The position numbers were made by a program, and so were the translations under genes. A DNA stretch of 37,817 bases, taken from assembly GCA_002421985.1 (NCBI GenBank), contig DISF01000046.1:565-38381 (forward strand). The letters are read 5' to 3'. The stretch is from Roseovarius sp. UBA6217 (GTDB lineage: Bacteria; Pseudomonadota; Alphaproteobacteria; Rhodobacterales; Rhodobacteraceae). This document shows, piece by piece, positions 16,633 to 24,854 of this stretch (its first letter is position 1; each line of letters starts with the position of its first letter). The notes under the pieces were generated by a model that had not been told where the DNA came from, ran no database searches, and saw nothing but the letters and a program-made list of their open reading frames with translations.

Positions 16633-17817
16633 CTAGCGCACCAGCGTCTTCATCCCCTGGTCGAGCCCTTCGAGGGTCATCGGCACCATGCGATCATCGA
16701 AAATCTCGCGGATCATGGCGATGGAGCGGGTGTAGCCCCATTCATGCCGGGGCACCGGGTTGATCCACAGGTGATCGGGCCATTGCGCGCGGGCGCGTTC
16801 CAGCCAGACTTGCCCGGCTTCGGCGTTCCAATACTCATTGGCACCACCCGGATGGGCGATCTCATAGGGCGACATGCTGGCATCGCCCACAAAAATACAC
16901 TTGTAATCATGGCCGTAAGTGTTGATCACCTCCCATGTCGGCATCTGCGCATCCCAGCGGCGGGCATTGTCGCGCCAGACGCCCTCGTAAAGGCAATTGT
17001 GGAAATAGTAATATTCGAGATGCTTGAATTCGGCGCGCGCCGCCGAAAACAGCTCTTCCACCACCTTGATATGAGGGTCCATCGAGCCGCCCACGTCGAG
17101 AAACAGCAGCACCTTGACGGCGTTGCGACGTTCGGGGCGGGTTTTCACGTCGAGCCAGCCATTCTCGGCGGTGGCGCGGATGGTGCCATCGAGGTCAAGC
17201 TCCTCGATCGCGCCGTCGCGCGCCCAGCGGCGCAGGCGCTTGAGCGCGACCTTGATGTTGCGGGTGCCAAGCTCCACGCTGTCATCAAGATTGCGAAATT
17301 CGCGCTTGTCCCAGACCTTGACGGCGCCGCGGTTGCGGCTCTCGTCTTGGCCGATGCGCACGCCCTCGGGGTTGTAGCCATGGGCACCAAAGGGCGAGGT
17401 ACCGGCGGTGCCGATCCATTTGGAGCCGCCCTGGTGGCGGCTCTGTTGCTCGCGCAGCCGCTTCTTGAGCGTTTCCATCAATTTCTCGAACCCGCCAAGC
17501 GCCTCGATCTCGGCCTTTTCCTCGGGGGTCAGATGCTTTTCGGCCATTTTTCGCAGCCAGTCGGCGGGCAGGTCCACCGCGTCGAGAACCTCGCTTGCGC
17601 TGATGCTTTCCAGCCCCTTGAAGCTCTGGGCAAAGGCGCGGTCGAAGCGGTCGATATGGCGCTCGTCCTTCACCATCGCGCTGCGGGCGAGATAGTAGAA
17701 CGCCTCGATATCATAGGTCACAAGCCCTGCGCGCACCGCCTCGAGAAAGGTCAGGTATTCGCGCAATGAGACCGGAACGCCGCCCGCACGGAGGGTTTCG
17801 AAAAAGGGCAGGAACAT
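16633..17817 (-). CDS. VWA-domain protein, CoxE-like
   Basis: A 394-residue protein beginning MFLPFFETLRAGGVPVSLRE, the usual start of CoxE-type VWA proteins. It has a helical N-terminal half and a linker with WIGTAGTSPFGAHG. The VWA domain has the MIDAS motif D241-x-G243-x-S245 (LLFLDVGGSMDPHI), and YYYFHNCLYEGVW and FVGDASMSPYEI follow. Such proteins usually work with a MoxR-type AAA ATPase in metal-cofactor insertion or complex remodelling; no MoxR gene is next to it here. It is the last gene of a minus-strand operon, 7 bases after a small membrane protein. Confidence 0.9.
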   Translation of the reverse strand: MFLPFFETLRAGGVPVSLREYLTFLEAVRAGLVTYDIEAFYYLARSAMVKDERHIDRFDRAFAQSFKGLESISASEVLDAVDLPADWLRKMAEKHLTPEEKAEIEALGGFEKLMETLKKRLREQQSRHQGGSKWIGTAGTSPFGAHGYNPEGVRIGQDESRNRGAVKVWDKREFRNLDDSVELGTRNIKVALKRLRRWARDGAIEELDLDGTIRATAENGWLDVKTRPERRNAVKVLLFLDVGGSMDPHIKVVEELFSAARAEFKHLEYYYFHNCLYEGVWRDNARRWDAQMPTWEVINTYGHDYKCIFVGDASMSPYEIAHPGGANEYWNAEAGQVWLERARAQWPDHLWINPVPRHEWGYTRSIAMIREIFDDRMVPMTLEGLDQGMKTLVR

Positions 17818-17824
17818 CGCCGCC

Positions 17825-17992
17825 TCACATCACTGCGCGGTGCAGGATCAGGGTCAGGAACAGCCCCGCAAGCGCAAAGACCAGCCCGAAGACAAAGGCG
17901 TAAAGCGCGATGTCCGCGGGTTTTCCCTTGCGCCGCCAGGCGAGAATCCCGCCGCCCGCAGCCCCAATTATCGCACCAAGAATGACGATCAT
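17825..17992 (-). CDS. Small membrane protein of 55 residues
   Basis: An open frame from ATG 17992 to TGA 17825 encodes 55 residues. It has two hydrophobic stretches, about residues 2-18 (IVILGAIIGAAGGGILA) and 29-50 (ALYAFVFGLVFALAGLFLTL), joined by a basic turn RRKGKP. This predicts a two-helix hairpin. It is packed between the lipoprotein gene (3 bases) and the VWA gene (7 bases), which supports it being real. I do not recognise a family with a known function. Confidence 0.7.
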   Translation of the reverse strand: MIVILGAIIGAAGGGILAWRRKGKPADIALYAFVFGLVFALAGLFLTLILHRAVM

Positions 17993-17995
17993 CTC

Positions 17996-19366
17996 TTATC
18001 CGTTCGGCCCCCTGAGCGGGTTGAGCGCGCCCACTTCGCGCAGCTTGGCCTGAACCGCCCAATCCGCCCCGTAACCGTAGCGCGCCCAGCCGAGACTGTC
18101 CAGCCTCACAGCCTGCGCCTCGGCCACGCGGTTTTCGAGGTCGAGCGCCTCGGCCTGAAGCATCTTGAGCGTGGCGATGAGGGCGGCATTCTCGAAGCGC
18201 TCGGCCACCGCGACATGGGGCGCAAGCCGTGCAAGCGCCTCTTCGCCGCGCCCGAGCGCGATGTCGTGGCTGGCAAGCTGCGCCGCGACATAGGCGCGGT
18301 GCAGGCTGGTGCCGGGCACCGTCTGATAGAACCGGTCGGCGGTGACGAATTGCTCGCGGGCGAAATCGGGGTCGCTGGCCTGCGCCAGCCGCCCAAGCGC
18401 GAAATGGCTGAAGGCGCGGCGGTGATCGGTCCAGCCGATGGCCTGCGCGATGCGCACCGCGTCGATGGCGGCGGCGCGGCGGGCGGGGGGGCGCGCGCCG
18501 GGGCCAAGCGCGGTCTGGATCGCCTCGATCCAGGCGCGCGGCGTCGGCCCGGCAAAGCGCGGCGCGATCCCGTCGCCCTCGGGGTTGAGGCGGCTGAGAA
18601 TGGCGGGCAGGCGGTCGGCGACCTCGCGGCGCGACATGCCCGCGCGCAGTTCCGGCGCGTAATAGGCGCGCAGGATCAGCATGTCGAAGCCGGTCAGCAC
18701 CGCGTGCACGTTATCGTCGTTGAACACGCTGTCGGACAGGCGATAGAGATCATTGAGCGGCCCCAGCGCCTGCGCCAGCTCTTCGTGGAGGCAATCGCGG
18801 GTTTCCTGCGGGCTGGAATCATTGGGCACGAAGATCGCGATCTTCTCGCGCTGGATAATGCGCGTCCAGTCGGTCGCCGGGGTGCCGCGCGCGCGGCGAT
18901 ACTCGGCAAGGCTGTCGATATTGGGCACCACGAAACAGGCGGCGCTGGGCAGGTTGCGGCTTATCTCGGCGCGGGGCACCGCCTCGATGGTGATATTGGC
19001 CGCGCCCTCGGTAACGCGGCTTATGTCGATGCCCGCCTCGCTGCGCAAGCGGTGGATCACCCGGTTGAGATCGGCCATCAGGGTGATCGGCACCTGGCCG
19101 GTGACGCGCACGGTGACCGGCCCCTCGAAGCGCGAGAAATGGTGCAGCATCCGCCCCGATTCCATCTGGAAGGTGAGATCGAGAAAATCGCGCAGGATGT
19201 CGCGGTTGGCGCGTTGCGGCGGCACCGGGCTGGGCGCGGAAAAGCTCTTCATCGGGGGCAACATGCTTTCCTCGGGCATGGCCGCGCGCGAGGCGGTGTT
19301 CGTCTGGTAGGTGCCCGGAACGCAGGCCCCGAGGAAGAGGCATAAGGGCAGGACGACTCGGCGCAT
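17996..19366 (-). CDS. DUF2927-type lipoprotein
   Basis: A 456-residue protein with a lipoprotein signal MRRVVLPLCLFLGACVPG. The lipobox is LGAC, with cysteine 15 as the acylation site. Residues of roughly 50-270 match the DUF2927 pattern: NRDILRDFLDLTFQMESGR, RFEGPVTVRV, then CLHEELAQALGPLNDLYRLSDSVFNDDN, which has an HEE-type metallopeptidase-like helix. The C-terminal part is helical and repeat-like (SHFALGRLAQ, TSLHRAYVAAQLASHDIALGRGEEALARL), suggesting TPR-like repeats. Function is unknown; it is expected to be membrane-anchored in the periplasm. First gene of a three-gene operon. Confidence 0.85.
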   Translation of the reverse strand: MRRVVLPLCLFLGACVPGTYQTNTASRAAMPEESMLPPMKSFSAPSPVPPQRANRDILRDFLDLTFQMESGRMLHHFSRFEGPVTVRVTGQVPITLMADLNRVIHRLRSEAGIDISRVTEGAANITIEAVPRAEISRNLPSAACFVVPNIDSLAEYRRARGTPATDWTRIIQREKIAIFVPNDSSPQETRDCLHEELAQALGPLNDLYRLSDSVFNDDNVHAVLTGFDMLILRAYYAPELRAGMSRREVADRLPAILSRLNPEGDGIAPRFAGPTPRAWIEAIQTALGPGARPPARRAAAIDAVRIAQAIGWTDHRRAFSHFALGRLAQASDPDFAREQFVTADRFYQTVPGTSLHRAYVAAQLASHDIALGRGEEALARLAPHVAVAERFENAALIATLKMLQAEALDLENRVAEAQAVRLDSLGWARYGYGADWAVQAKLREVGALNPLRGPNG

Positions 19367-19573
19367 GGTTCCCCCGTCTTTATGTCACCCGGTCAGTGTC
19401 GGCAAAGGCGACGGGAACCAGAACTCGCCTCGCTTCCTGTTCTGGTCAAGGAGGCAGCAAGGCGAAACTGTGACACAGCATCTGCCGCCGATCAAGCCTG
19501 CGCCAGGAGAGGTGGTCGCGGAAATTCGGACCAGTTGTTAAGGTGGATCGCATGACGAAAGAGACGATCCATA
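19367..19573. other. Non-coding stretch upstream of the lipoprotein operon, entering the transposon scar
   Basis: About 200 bases without a supportable gene. The part near 19367-19450 should contain the promoter of the minus-strand lipoprotein operon; no clear -35/-10 pair was found. Bases from about 19500 on look like the left end of an IS3-family element leading to orfA, but no terminal inverted repeat could be fixed. Confidence 0.4.
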
Positions 19574-19801
19574 ATGGCAAAGAGAAAGATGCATACGCCC
19601 GTGTTCAAGGCGAAGGTCGCGCTTGAGGCGATCCGCGAAGAGATGACGCTGGCGGAGCTTTCGAAGAAGCGTGGCGTGCATCCCAACCAGATCAGCACGT
19701 GGAAGCGCGCAGCGACCCGGAACATGGCCACGGCGTTCACCCGGCGCGGCTCTGATCCCGGGAAGGGGAACGAGGCTGAGATCGAGAAGTATCCGTCTTG
19801 A
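19574..19801 (+). pseudogene. IS3-family transposase OrfA, truncated
   Basis: A 75-residue frame starting MAKRKMHTPVFKAKVALEAI and continuing MTLAELSKKRGVHPNQISTWKR, the helix-turn-helix of IS3-family OrfA proteins. The similarity runs to NEAEIEK; there the family would continue with the leucine-zipper region (LHAKIGQL), but the frame stops after three unrelated residues. No OrfB (DDE domain) follows. The break coincides with the end of an oppositely oriented IS110 fragment. It is a non-functional remnant. Confidence 0.85.
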
Positions 19802-19951
19802 TCAAGCGGTTTTTGGCGCCCACATTCGATCAGCTTTGACCAGTGCGTTTGCCATTTCGATGAGCTTGCGCATGACGACGACGATGGCGACCTTTGCGGG
19901 TTCTCCGACTGTTCGGAGGGCATCATATTTGGCCTTGAGATCCGGGATGTG
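19802..19951 (-). pseudogene. IS110-family transposase, C-terminal fragment
   Basis: On the minus strand a 49-residue frame ends in TGA at 19802-19804. It reads HIPDLKAKYDALRTVGEPAK, then VAIVVVMRKLIEMANALVK. This is the C-terminus of IS110/IS1111 transposases (KAxYxxLxxxGKPxKVAxxAxMRKLxxxxNAxx). Upstream in the same frame a TAA appears within about 10 codons, so the N-terminal RuvC-like domain is missing. It abuts the IS3 orfA remnant, suggesting nested insertion followed by deletion. Confidence 0.8.
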
Positions 19952-20175
19952 ACAGTTGTTCGCAGTTTAACCGTAGTGTCTAGCATGTGCTTAGAGACAG
20001 CGCGCGCGTGGCGAATGCTGAGGCGTGCTGACTGCTCGAAGCTTGTTGCCGACACACGGTTTCTGTGTGGCCGCATGGCTGGCTTGTCACCCAGCAAACG
20101 CGAACGGAACCAAAACAGAGTGTTTGGACGCGCGATGCCGCTTTCGTCCAAATTCCGATAACTCAATTTTTTGAA
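19952..20175. other. AT-richer non-coding stretch between transposon scar and tRNA-Cys
   Basis: About 220 bases with no supportable gene. The composition is less GC-rich than the surroundings. It contains an imperfect palindrome around 19977-19999 (TGTCTAGCA..TGCT..AGACA). It probably combines leftover mobile DNA with the region 3' of the tRNA gene. The poly-T/A patch CAATTTTTTGAA at 20164-20175 directly after the tRNA 3' end may act in tRNA transcription termination (AAAAAATTG on the plus-complement strand). Confidence 0.4.
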
Positions 20176-20249
20176 TGGAGGCGAGTAGGAGAATCGAACT
20201 CCTGTACACGGATTTGCAATCCGCTGCGTAACCACTCCGCCAACTCGCC
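20176..20249 (-). tRNA. tRNA-Cys (anticodon GCA), CCA encoded
   Basis: On the minus strand the acceptor stem GGCGAGT (20249-20243) pairs with ACTCGCC (20186-20180). The T arm holds GTTCGATTC. The anticodon loop TTGCAAA gives GCA at 20217-20215. The discriminator base is U, the hallmark of cysteine tRNAs, and CCA is encoded at 20178-20176. Total length is 74 bases. The transposon scar lies downstream of its 3' end. Confidence 0.97.
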
Positions 20250-20401
20250 TCGGGCGTGGTGAGGTGGAGGTATCCCATCCGTGTTTTCTGTGCAAGGGCA
20301 TCTGCGGTGTTTTGTCCGAAGGACGGGCCTAGGCGATTGCCGCCGCGCGGCAGATGTGTCAGAACCCATCTCATGGCTCCACAGAAACGAGACTTCAGCC
20401 G

Positions 20402-21055
20402 ATGACCGATTTTGCCGCGCGCCGCACCATCATGGTGGATACGCAGGTCCGCCCGTCGGACGTGACGAAATTTCCGATTATCGATGCCATGCTGCGCGTC
20501 CCGCGCGAGGCCTTTGTGCCGGCGCGGCTGCGCGAGGTGGCTTACTTGGGTGAAAACCTCGATCTTGGTGGCGGGCGTGTGGTGCTGGCACCGCGCACCC
20601 TGGCCAAGATGCTGGATGCGCTCGATATTGGCGGCGGCGATCTGGTGCTCGATATCGGCCCGGCCTATGGCTATTCGGCGGCGGTGATCGCGCGGCTCGC
20701 AGAGGCCGTGATCGGGGTCGAGGATGATGCCGCGCTGGTCGAGGAGGCGCAGCGCGCGCTGGGCGAGGTGGGGGCCGACAATGTGGTGATGATCGAGGGC
20801 GCGCTTGCCGAGGGCGCGCGCGATCATGGCCCCTATGATGTGATCGTGATCGAGGGCGCGGTGGGCGATCTGCCCGACGCGATCGCCGGTCAGCTCAAGG
20901 AGGGCGGGCGCATCGCCTGCCTGTTCGACGAGGGCGCGCTGGGCGTGGTGCGAATCGGCTACAAGATCGACGGGCGCATCAACTGGCGTGACGCGTTCAA
21001 CGCAGGGGCACCGGTCCTGCCGGGATTCGAGCGGGAAACGGCATTCGCGCTTTGA
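20402..21055 (+). CDS. Protein-L-isoaspartate O-methyltransferase-like SAM methyltransferase
   Basis: A 217-residue protein of the PCMT family. MVDTQVRPSDVTKFPIIDAM and VPREAFVPARLREVAYLGEN form the N-terminal part, followed by a Rossmann-type SAM domain with VLDIGPAYGYSAAVIARL as motif I. The canonical GTGSGYxT is altered to GPAYGYSA, so true isoaspartate repair activity is uncertain. VIGVEDD (motif post I) and YDVIVIEGAV follow. The ATG at 20402 is the first Met matching the family start. The tolC-like gene follows after 25 bases, so the two are probably co-transcribed. Confidence 0.85.
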   Translation: MTDFAARRTIMVDTQVRPSDVTKFPIIDAMLRVPREAFVPARLREVAYLGENLDLGGGRVVLAPRTLAKMLDALDIGGGDLVLDIGPAYGYSAAVIARLAEAVIGVEDDAALVEEAQRALGEVGADNVVMIEGALAEGARDHGPYDVIVIEGAVGDLPDAIAGQLKEGGRIACLFDEGALGVVRIGYKIDGRINWRDAFNAGAPVLPGFERETAFAL

Positions 21056-21080
21056 GCGGATCGACAGAGAGGCGCAGGCG

Positions 21081-22514
21081 ATGATGATGGTGATGAAAAT
21101 GAAGATGATGAGGCAGGTCTTGGGGCGGATATCCGCGGCGGCCTTGTGCGCCCTGGCCATTGCAGCCCAGCCGGGTCCGGCCCGCGCCGAGAGCCTGGCC
21201 GATGCGCTGAGAGATGCCTATATCAACAGCGGCCTGTTGGAGCAGAACCGCGCGCTTTTGCGCGCCGCGGACGAGGACGTGGCACAGGCGGTGGCCAGCC
21301 TGCGCCCGATCATCGACTGGAGCGCCGATATCCAACGTGATTTCGCGCGCTCGGGCAACGCGGGACGTGCTCGCAATACGGGAGAAACCAACGCCAATCT
21401 CGGGATTGTCGGCTCGCTTTTGCTGTATGATTTCGGGCGCAGCGATTTTCTGACCGAGGCCGCGAAGGAAACCGTTCTCGCCACGCGCGAGACACTGCGC
21501 AGCGTCGAGCAGGCCGTGCTGCTGACGGCCGTGCGGGCCTATATGGACGTGATCCGCAACCGCGAATTTGTCGCGCTGCGGCGCAATAACCTGCGGCTCC
21601 TGCAAGAGGAATTGCGCGCGGCCAATGACCGTTTCGAGGTGGGCGAGGTAACGCGCACCGATGTGGCGCAGGCCCAGGCGGCGGTGGCGCTGGCGCAGAG
21701 CGGGCTGGCGATGGCCGAGGGCGATCTTGCCCGCGCGATCGAGGAATTCCGGCAGGCGGTGGGCCGCGCGCCGGGCGATCTGCGCACGCCGGGCGATCTG
21801 ACGGGGCTGGGCGAGGACGTGGAGGCGGCCAAGGCCGCCGCGATGCTGCGGCACCCCGATATCCTTCAGGCGCAGCGCAACGTGACGGTGGCCGAACTCA
21901 ACATGCGCGCCGCAGAGGCGGCCAAGCGCCCCACGCTCAACCTGACCGGGCGGCTTGGCACGACCAATGATCTGGCGGATTCCGAGTTTTCACGCTCGGG
22001 CCAGGTCGGGCTGGAACTGCGCGGCCCGATCTATCAGGGCGGGCGGCTCAGCTCGTTGGAGCGGCAGGCGCGGGCGCAGCGCGATCAGCGGCTGGCGCAG
22101 CTTCATCTGGCCGGGCTTCAGGTCCGGCAGGATGTGGGCGATGCCTTTGCCAATCTGCGGGCCGCGCGGGCCGCGCGCGAGGCCAATATCGAGGCGGTGC
22201 GCGCCGCGCGCGTCGCGTTCGAGGGCACGCGCGAGGAGGCCAAGCTTGGCGCGCGCACGACGCTTGATGTGCTCGACGCCGAACAGAACATGCTCGATTC
22301 CGAGGCCAACCTGATCTCGGCCAATGCCGATGTGGTGATCGCAGCCTATTCGGTGCTGGCTGCGCTTGGTGATCTGACGGCGAGCGCTCTCAATCTTGGG
22401 GTGCAGACCTATGATCCGGCAGCCTATTACGACCTGGTCAAGACCGCGCCGGTGCCGCTCAGCCCGCAAGGCCAAAAGCTCGACCGCGTGCTGCGCGCGT
22501 TGGGGAAAAATTGA
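21081..22514 (+). CDS. tolC: TolC family outer membrane protein
   Basis: A 477-residue outer membrane factor. The signal peptide is MMMVMKMKMMRQVLG plus a hydrophobic core ending around AQPGPARA-ES. Two repeated OEP domains follow, with SLADALRDAYINSG..L, ANDRFEVGEVTRTDVAQAQA and, in the second half, REEAKLGARTTLDVLDAEQN, the classical repeat pair of TolC. GLELRGPIYQGGRL marks the second beta-barrel strand region. It forms the trimeric exit duct for type I secretion and RND efflux. A Met/Lys-rich N-terminus with seven ATG codons in the first eleven leaves the exact start open; 21081 is the first and is 9 bases after GAGAGG. Confidence 0.92.
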   Translation: MMMVMKMKMMRQVLGRISAAALCALAIAAQPGPARAESLADALRDAYINSGLLEQNRALLRAADEDVAQAVASLRPIIDWSADIQRDFARSGNAGRARNTGETNANLGIVGSLLLYDFGRSDFLTEAAKETVLATRETLRSVEQAVLLTAVRAYMDVIRNREFVALRRNNLRLLQEELRAANDRFEVGEVTRTDVAQAQAAVALAQSGLAMAEGDLARAIEEFRQAVGRAPGDLRTPGDLTGLGEDVEAAKAAAMLRHPDILQAQRNVTVAELNMRAAEAAKRPTLNLTGRLGTTNDLADSEFSRSGQVGLELRGPIYQGGRLSSLERQARAQRDQRLAQLHLAGLQVRQDVGDAFANLRAARAAREANIEAVRAARVAFEGTREEAKLGARTTLDVLDAEQNMLDSEANLISANADVVIAAYSVLAALGDLTASALNLGVQTYDPAAYYDLVKTAPVPLSPQGQKLDRVLRALGKN

Positions 22515-22586
22515 AAACTCTCCCAAAAGGTTGTGCGAACACGCCCGCGCGGGTAACCTGACGCAGAGACAAGAGTGGTATCAGGC

Positions 22587-23324
22587 ATGTCGGACCCGGT
22601 TGCAAATGTGGATATCGAGGACGTGTTGTCGTCTATTCGTCGGCTTGTCTCCAACAGCCCCGAGGCGCAGGACGGTGTGTCTCGCCCCGCACGCGGTGCG
22701 GGCCGGCTTGTTCTGACGCCGTCGCAGCGTGTGGATGACTCGGGCGACGAAGAGGCGACCCCGCCGGAGCGCCGCGCGTCGGAGCCACCCGCCCCCGAGA
22801 TATCAGAGGCGACGGCAGAAGCGGACCCGGAGCCCGAGTCGATCTTTCCGCAAGATGACGAGGTGCGCGCGGAAACTGCTACGCAGTCGGGTGGCGGTGA
22901 GGCACCTGACCCGTCGCTTGACGGGATCGCCGCGATGTTTGCCGGCCACGACGGCGCGATACCGACCGCGTGGGAGCCCGATGGCGATGACGAGGATGCC
23001 TTTGCCGATGGGGCCGAGGCCCCGGCGCTCGATTGGCGCGATGCGGGTGCCGATGAGGATGGCGAGGATGCCGGGCGGGACCGCGCCGCAGAGCATGTTG
23101 AAACGGTCGAGCGTGACTGGGGCACAGAGGCACCCGGTGACGCGGAAAACGCCTTTGCCATTGACGACGAGGCTGTGCTTGACGAAGACGCCCTGCGCGA
23201 TCTGGTGGCCGAGATTGTGCGCGAGGAACTCATGGGCACGCTGGGCGAACGCATCACTCGCAACGTGCGCAAACTCGTGCGGCGCGAGATTCACCGCGCG
23301 CTCAACTCTCAGGATTTCGACTGA
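22587..23324 (+). CDS. PopZ-like acidic protein (DUF2497-like)
   Basis: A 245-residue protein with a short conserved N-terminal helix (VDIEDVLSSIRRLVS, residues 8-22). A long acidic, Pro-rich and apparently disordered middle (about 30-195, many Asp/Glu) follows. The C-terminal helical block (about 200-242) reads LDEDALRDLVAEIVREELMG and ERITRNVRKLVRREIHRAL. This three-part plan resembles the alphaproteobacterial polar organising protein PopZ. Residue similarity is limited to the end helices, so the assignment is tentative. Starts at ATG 22587; a GTG at 22575 is in frame. Its 3' end overlaps the convergent cobQ by 16 bases. Confidence 0.6.
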   Translation: MSDPVANVDIEDVLSSIRRLVSNSPEAQDGVSRPARGAGRLVLTPSQRVDDSGDEEATPPERRASEPPAPEISEATAEADPEPESIFPQDDEVRAETATQSGGGEAPDPSLDGIAAMFAGHDGAIPTAWEPDGDDEDAFADGAEAPALDWRDAGADEDGEDAGRDRAAEHVETVERDWGTEAPGDAENAFAIDDEAVLDEDALRDLVAEIVREELMGTLGERITRNVRKLVRREIHRALNSQDFD

Positions 23325-24775
23325 TTTACCGGCGCGGCGAGCGACAGCAGGCGATCCACATCCATGAAGCGTTCGATATGGCGGGCAAGCGCGTCAAGCG
23401 TGCTGTCCACCGTCGTCTCATAAAGGACATCCGATACCACGCCCAGATCGTGCAGGAAGGCCGCGCGAAACGCATCCTCGGCGAAAAGCCCGTGCAGATA
23501 GGTGCCCTGCACGCGCCCATCCTCTGAGGCGGCCCCCTCGCGGCGGCCTGCCACCTCGAGCCAGCCGCGCGCGCGATCGGGGCCGGTGGTCTCGCCGAGG
23601 TGGATCTCGTAGCCCGCGACCGCCGTGCCCGAGGCCAGATGCCGCGCCTGCGTGAGGCCCAACCGCTTGCGCGGGCGCAGCACGGTGTCCACGTCGAGAT
23701 GGCCAAGCCCCGTGACGGTGCCAGGCGGGCCCTCGATCCCGTCGGGGTCACTGATGCGGCGGCCCAGCATCTGGTAGCCGCCGCAGATGCCCAGCACGCG
23801 GCCCCGGCGGCGGATATGGGCGGCGAGGTCGATATCCCAGCCGTTGCGGCGAAACATGTCCAGATCTGCGATGGTGGATTTGCTGCCCGCCAGCACGATC
23901 AGGTCGGCCCCGGCGGGCAGGGGGCGGCCCGGCGCGATGATCTCTACGCTGACGCCCGGTTCGTTGCCGAGCGGCGTGAGGTCGTCGAAATTGGCAATCG
24001 CCCCGAGATGCGGCACCACCACGCGCAGCCCGCCCGCGCGCTCGACCGAGGCCAGATCCTGCACATCTTCGGGCGGCAGACGCCAGGCGTGCTCGAACCA
24101 GGGCACCACGCCGAGCGAGGGCCAGCCGGTGCGCGCCTCGATGGCCTGCTCGCCCTCGGTGAAAAGGCTCAGATCGCCCCGGAACTTGTTGACAGCGAAA
24201 CCCCGGATCATCGCCGCATCGTCCGGCGCGATCACCGCCTGCGTGCCGACGATCTGCGCGATCACACCGCCCCGGTCGATATCGCCCACAAGGATCACCG
24301 GCACGCCAGCCGCGCGCGCAAATCCCATATTGGCGATGTCGCCCGCGCGCAGGTTGATCTCGGCGGGGCTGCCCGCGCCCTCGACGATCACCAGATCGGC
24401 GGTTTGGCCAAGGCGGTTGAAACTCTCAAGCACCGCCCCCAGCAGGCGGGGTTTTTCCCGCGTATAGTCCCGCGCGCCGAGGTGGTCCACGGGATGGCCC
24501 TGCACGATCACCTGCGCGCCGCGCGCGCCCTCGGGTTTGAGCAGGACGGGGTTCATGTCGGTATGCGGGATGCGCCCGGCCGCGCGCGCCTGAAGCGCCT
24601 GCGCGCGCCCGATCTCGCCACCATCCCCGGTCACGGCGGCGTTGTTGGACATGTTCTGCGGCTTGAACGGGGCAACGCTGATCCCGCGCCGCAGGCAGGC
24701 GCGCGCCAGCCCCGCGACCAGAAGCGATTTGCCCACGTTCGATCCGGTGCCCTGGATCATGATCGCGCGGGTCAT
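23309..24775 (-). CDS. cobQ: Cobyric acid synthase (glutamine-hydrolysing)
   Basis: A 488-residue CobQ/CbiP. The N-terminal synthetase domain begins MTRAIMIQGTGSNVGKS with the P-loop at residues 9-16. FKPQNMSNNA and HTDMNPVLLKPEG are family signatures. The C-terminal class I glutamine amidotransferase-like domain has the nucleophile C331 in LGICGGYQML and H428 in YLHGLF. The enzyme amidates four side chains of adenosyl-cobyrinic acid a,c-diamide in cobalamin synthesis. ATG 24775 gives the typical start; in-frame ATG 24793 is possible. No other cob genes are nearby. The terminator of the upstream gene lies just before it, so it likely has its own weak promoter. Confidence 0.95.
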   Translation of the reverse strand: MTRAIMIQGTGSNVGKSLLVAGLARACLRRGISVAPFKPQNMSNNAAVTGDGGEIGRAQALQARAAGRIPHTDMNPVLLKPEGARGAQVIVQGHPVDHLGARDYTREKPRLLGAVLESFNRLGQTADLVIVEGAGSPAEINLRAGDIANMGFARAAGVPVILVGDIDRGGVIAQIVGTQAVIAPDDAAMIRGFAVNKFRGDLSLFTEGEQAIEARTGWPSLGVVPWFEHAWRLPPEDVQDLASVERAGGLRVVVPHLGAIANFDDLTPLGNEPGVSVEIIAPGRPLPAGADLIVLAGSKSTIADLDMFRRNGWDIDLAAHIRRRGRVLGICGGYQMLGRRISDPDGIEGPPGTVTGLGHLDVDTVLRPRKRLGLTQARHLASGTAVAGYEIHLGETTGPDRARGWLEVAGRREGAASEDGRVQGTYLHGLFAEDAFRAAFLHDLGVVSDVLYETTVDSTLDALARHIERFMDVDRLLSLAAPVNQSKS

Positions 24776-24800
24776 GTGGCCGGTCCCGGTCATGGCAAGC

Positions 24801-24828
24801 AAAAGGCCCCGCCGCGTGCGACGGGGCC
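24801..24828 (-). terminator. Rho-independent terminator of the DUF6280-like gene
   Basis: On the minus strand GGCCCCG (24828-24822) pairs with CGGGGCC (24811-24805), with inner G-U and CG pairs. TTTT (24804-24801) follows immediately. It lies 27 bases after the stop of the small gene at 24855. Confidence 0.8.
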
Positions 24829-24854
24829 AAACAGGCAGGAGGCCAAGGCCCGGT

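Noticed and set aside
16576..17769. A 397-codon plus-strand frame antisense to the VWA gene
   Set aside because: The minus-strand frame has a clear MIDAS motif and family start; the plus frame is a composition shadow.
17840..19345. A 501-codon plus-strand frame antisense to the DUF2927 lipoprotein gene
   Set aside because: The minus strand has a signal peptide with lipobox and the family pattern; the plus frame has neither.
19949..20161. A 70-codon frame between the transposon scar and tRNA-Cys
   Set aside because: No recognisable protein features; it overlaps scar sequence and unassigned AT-richer DNA.
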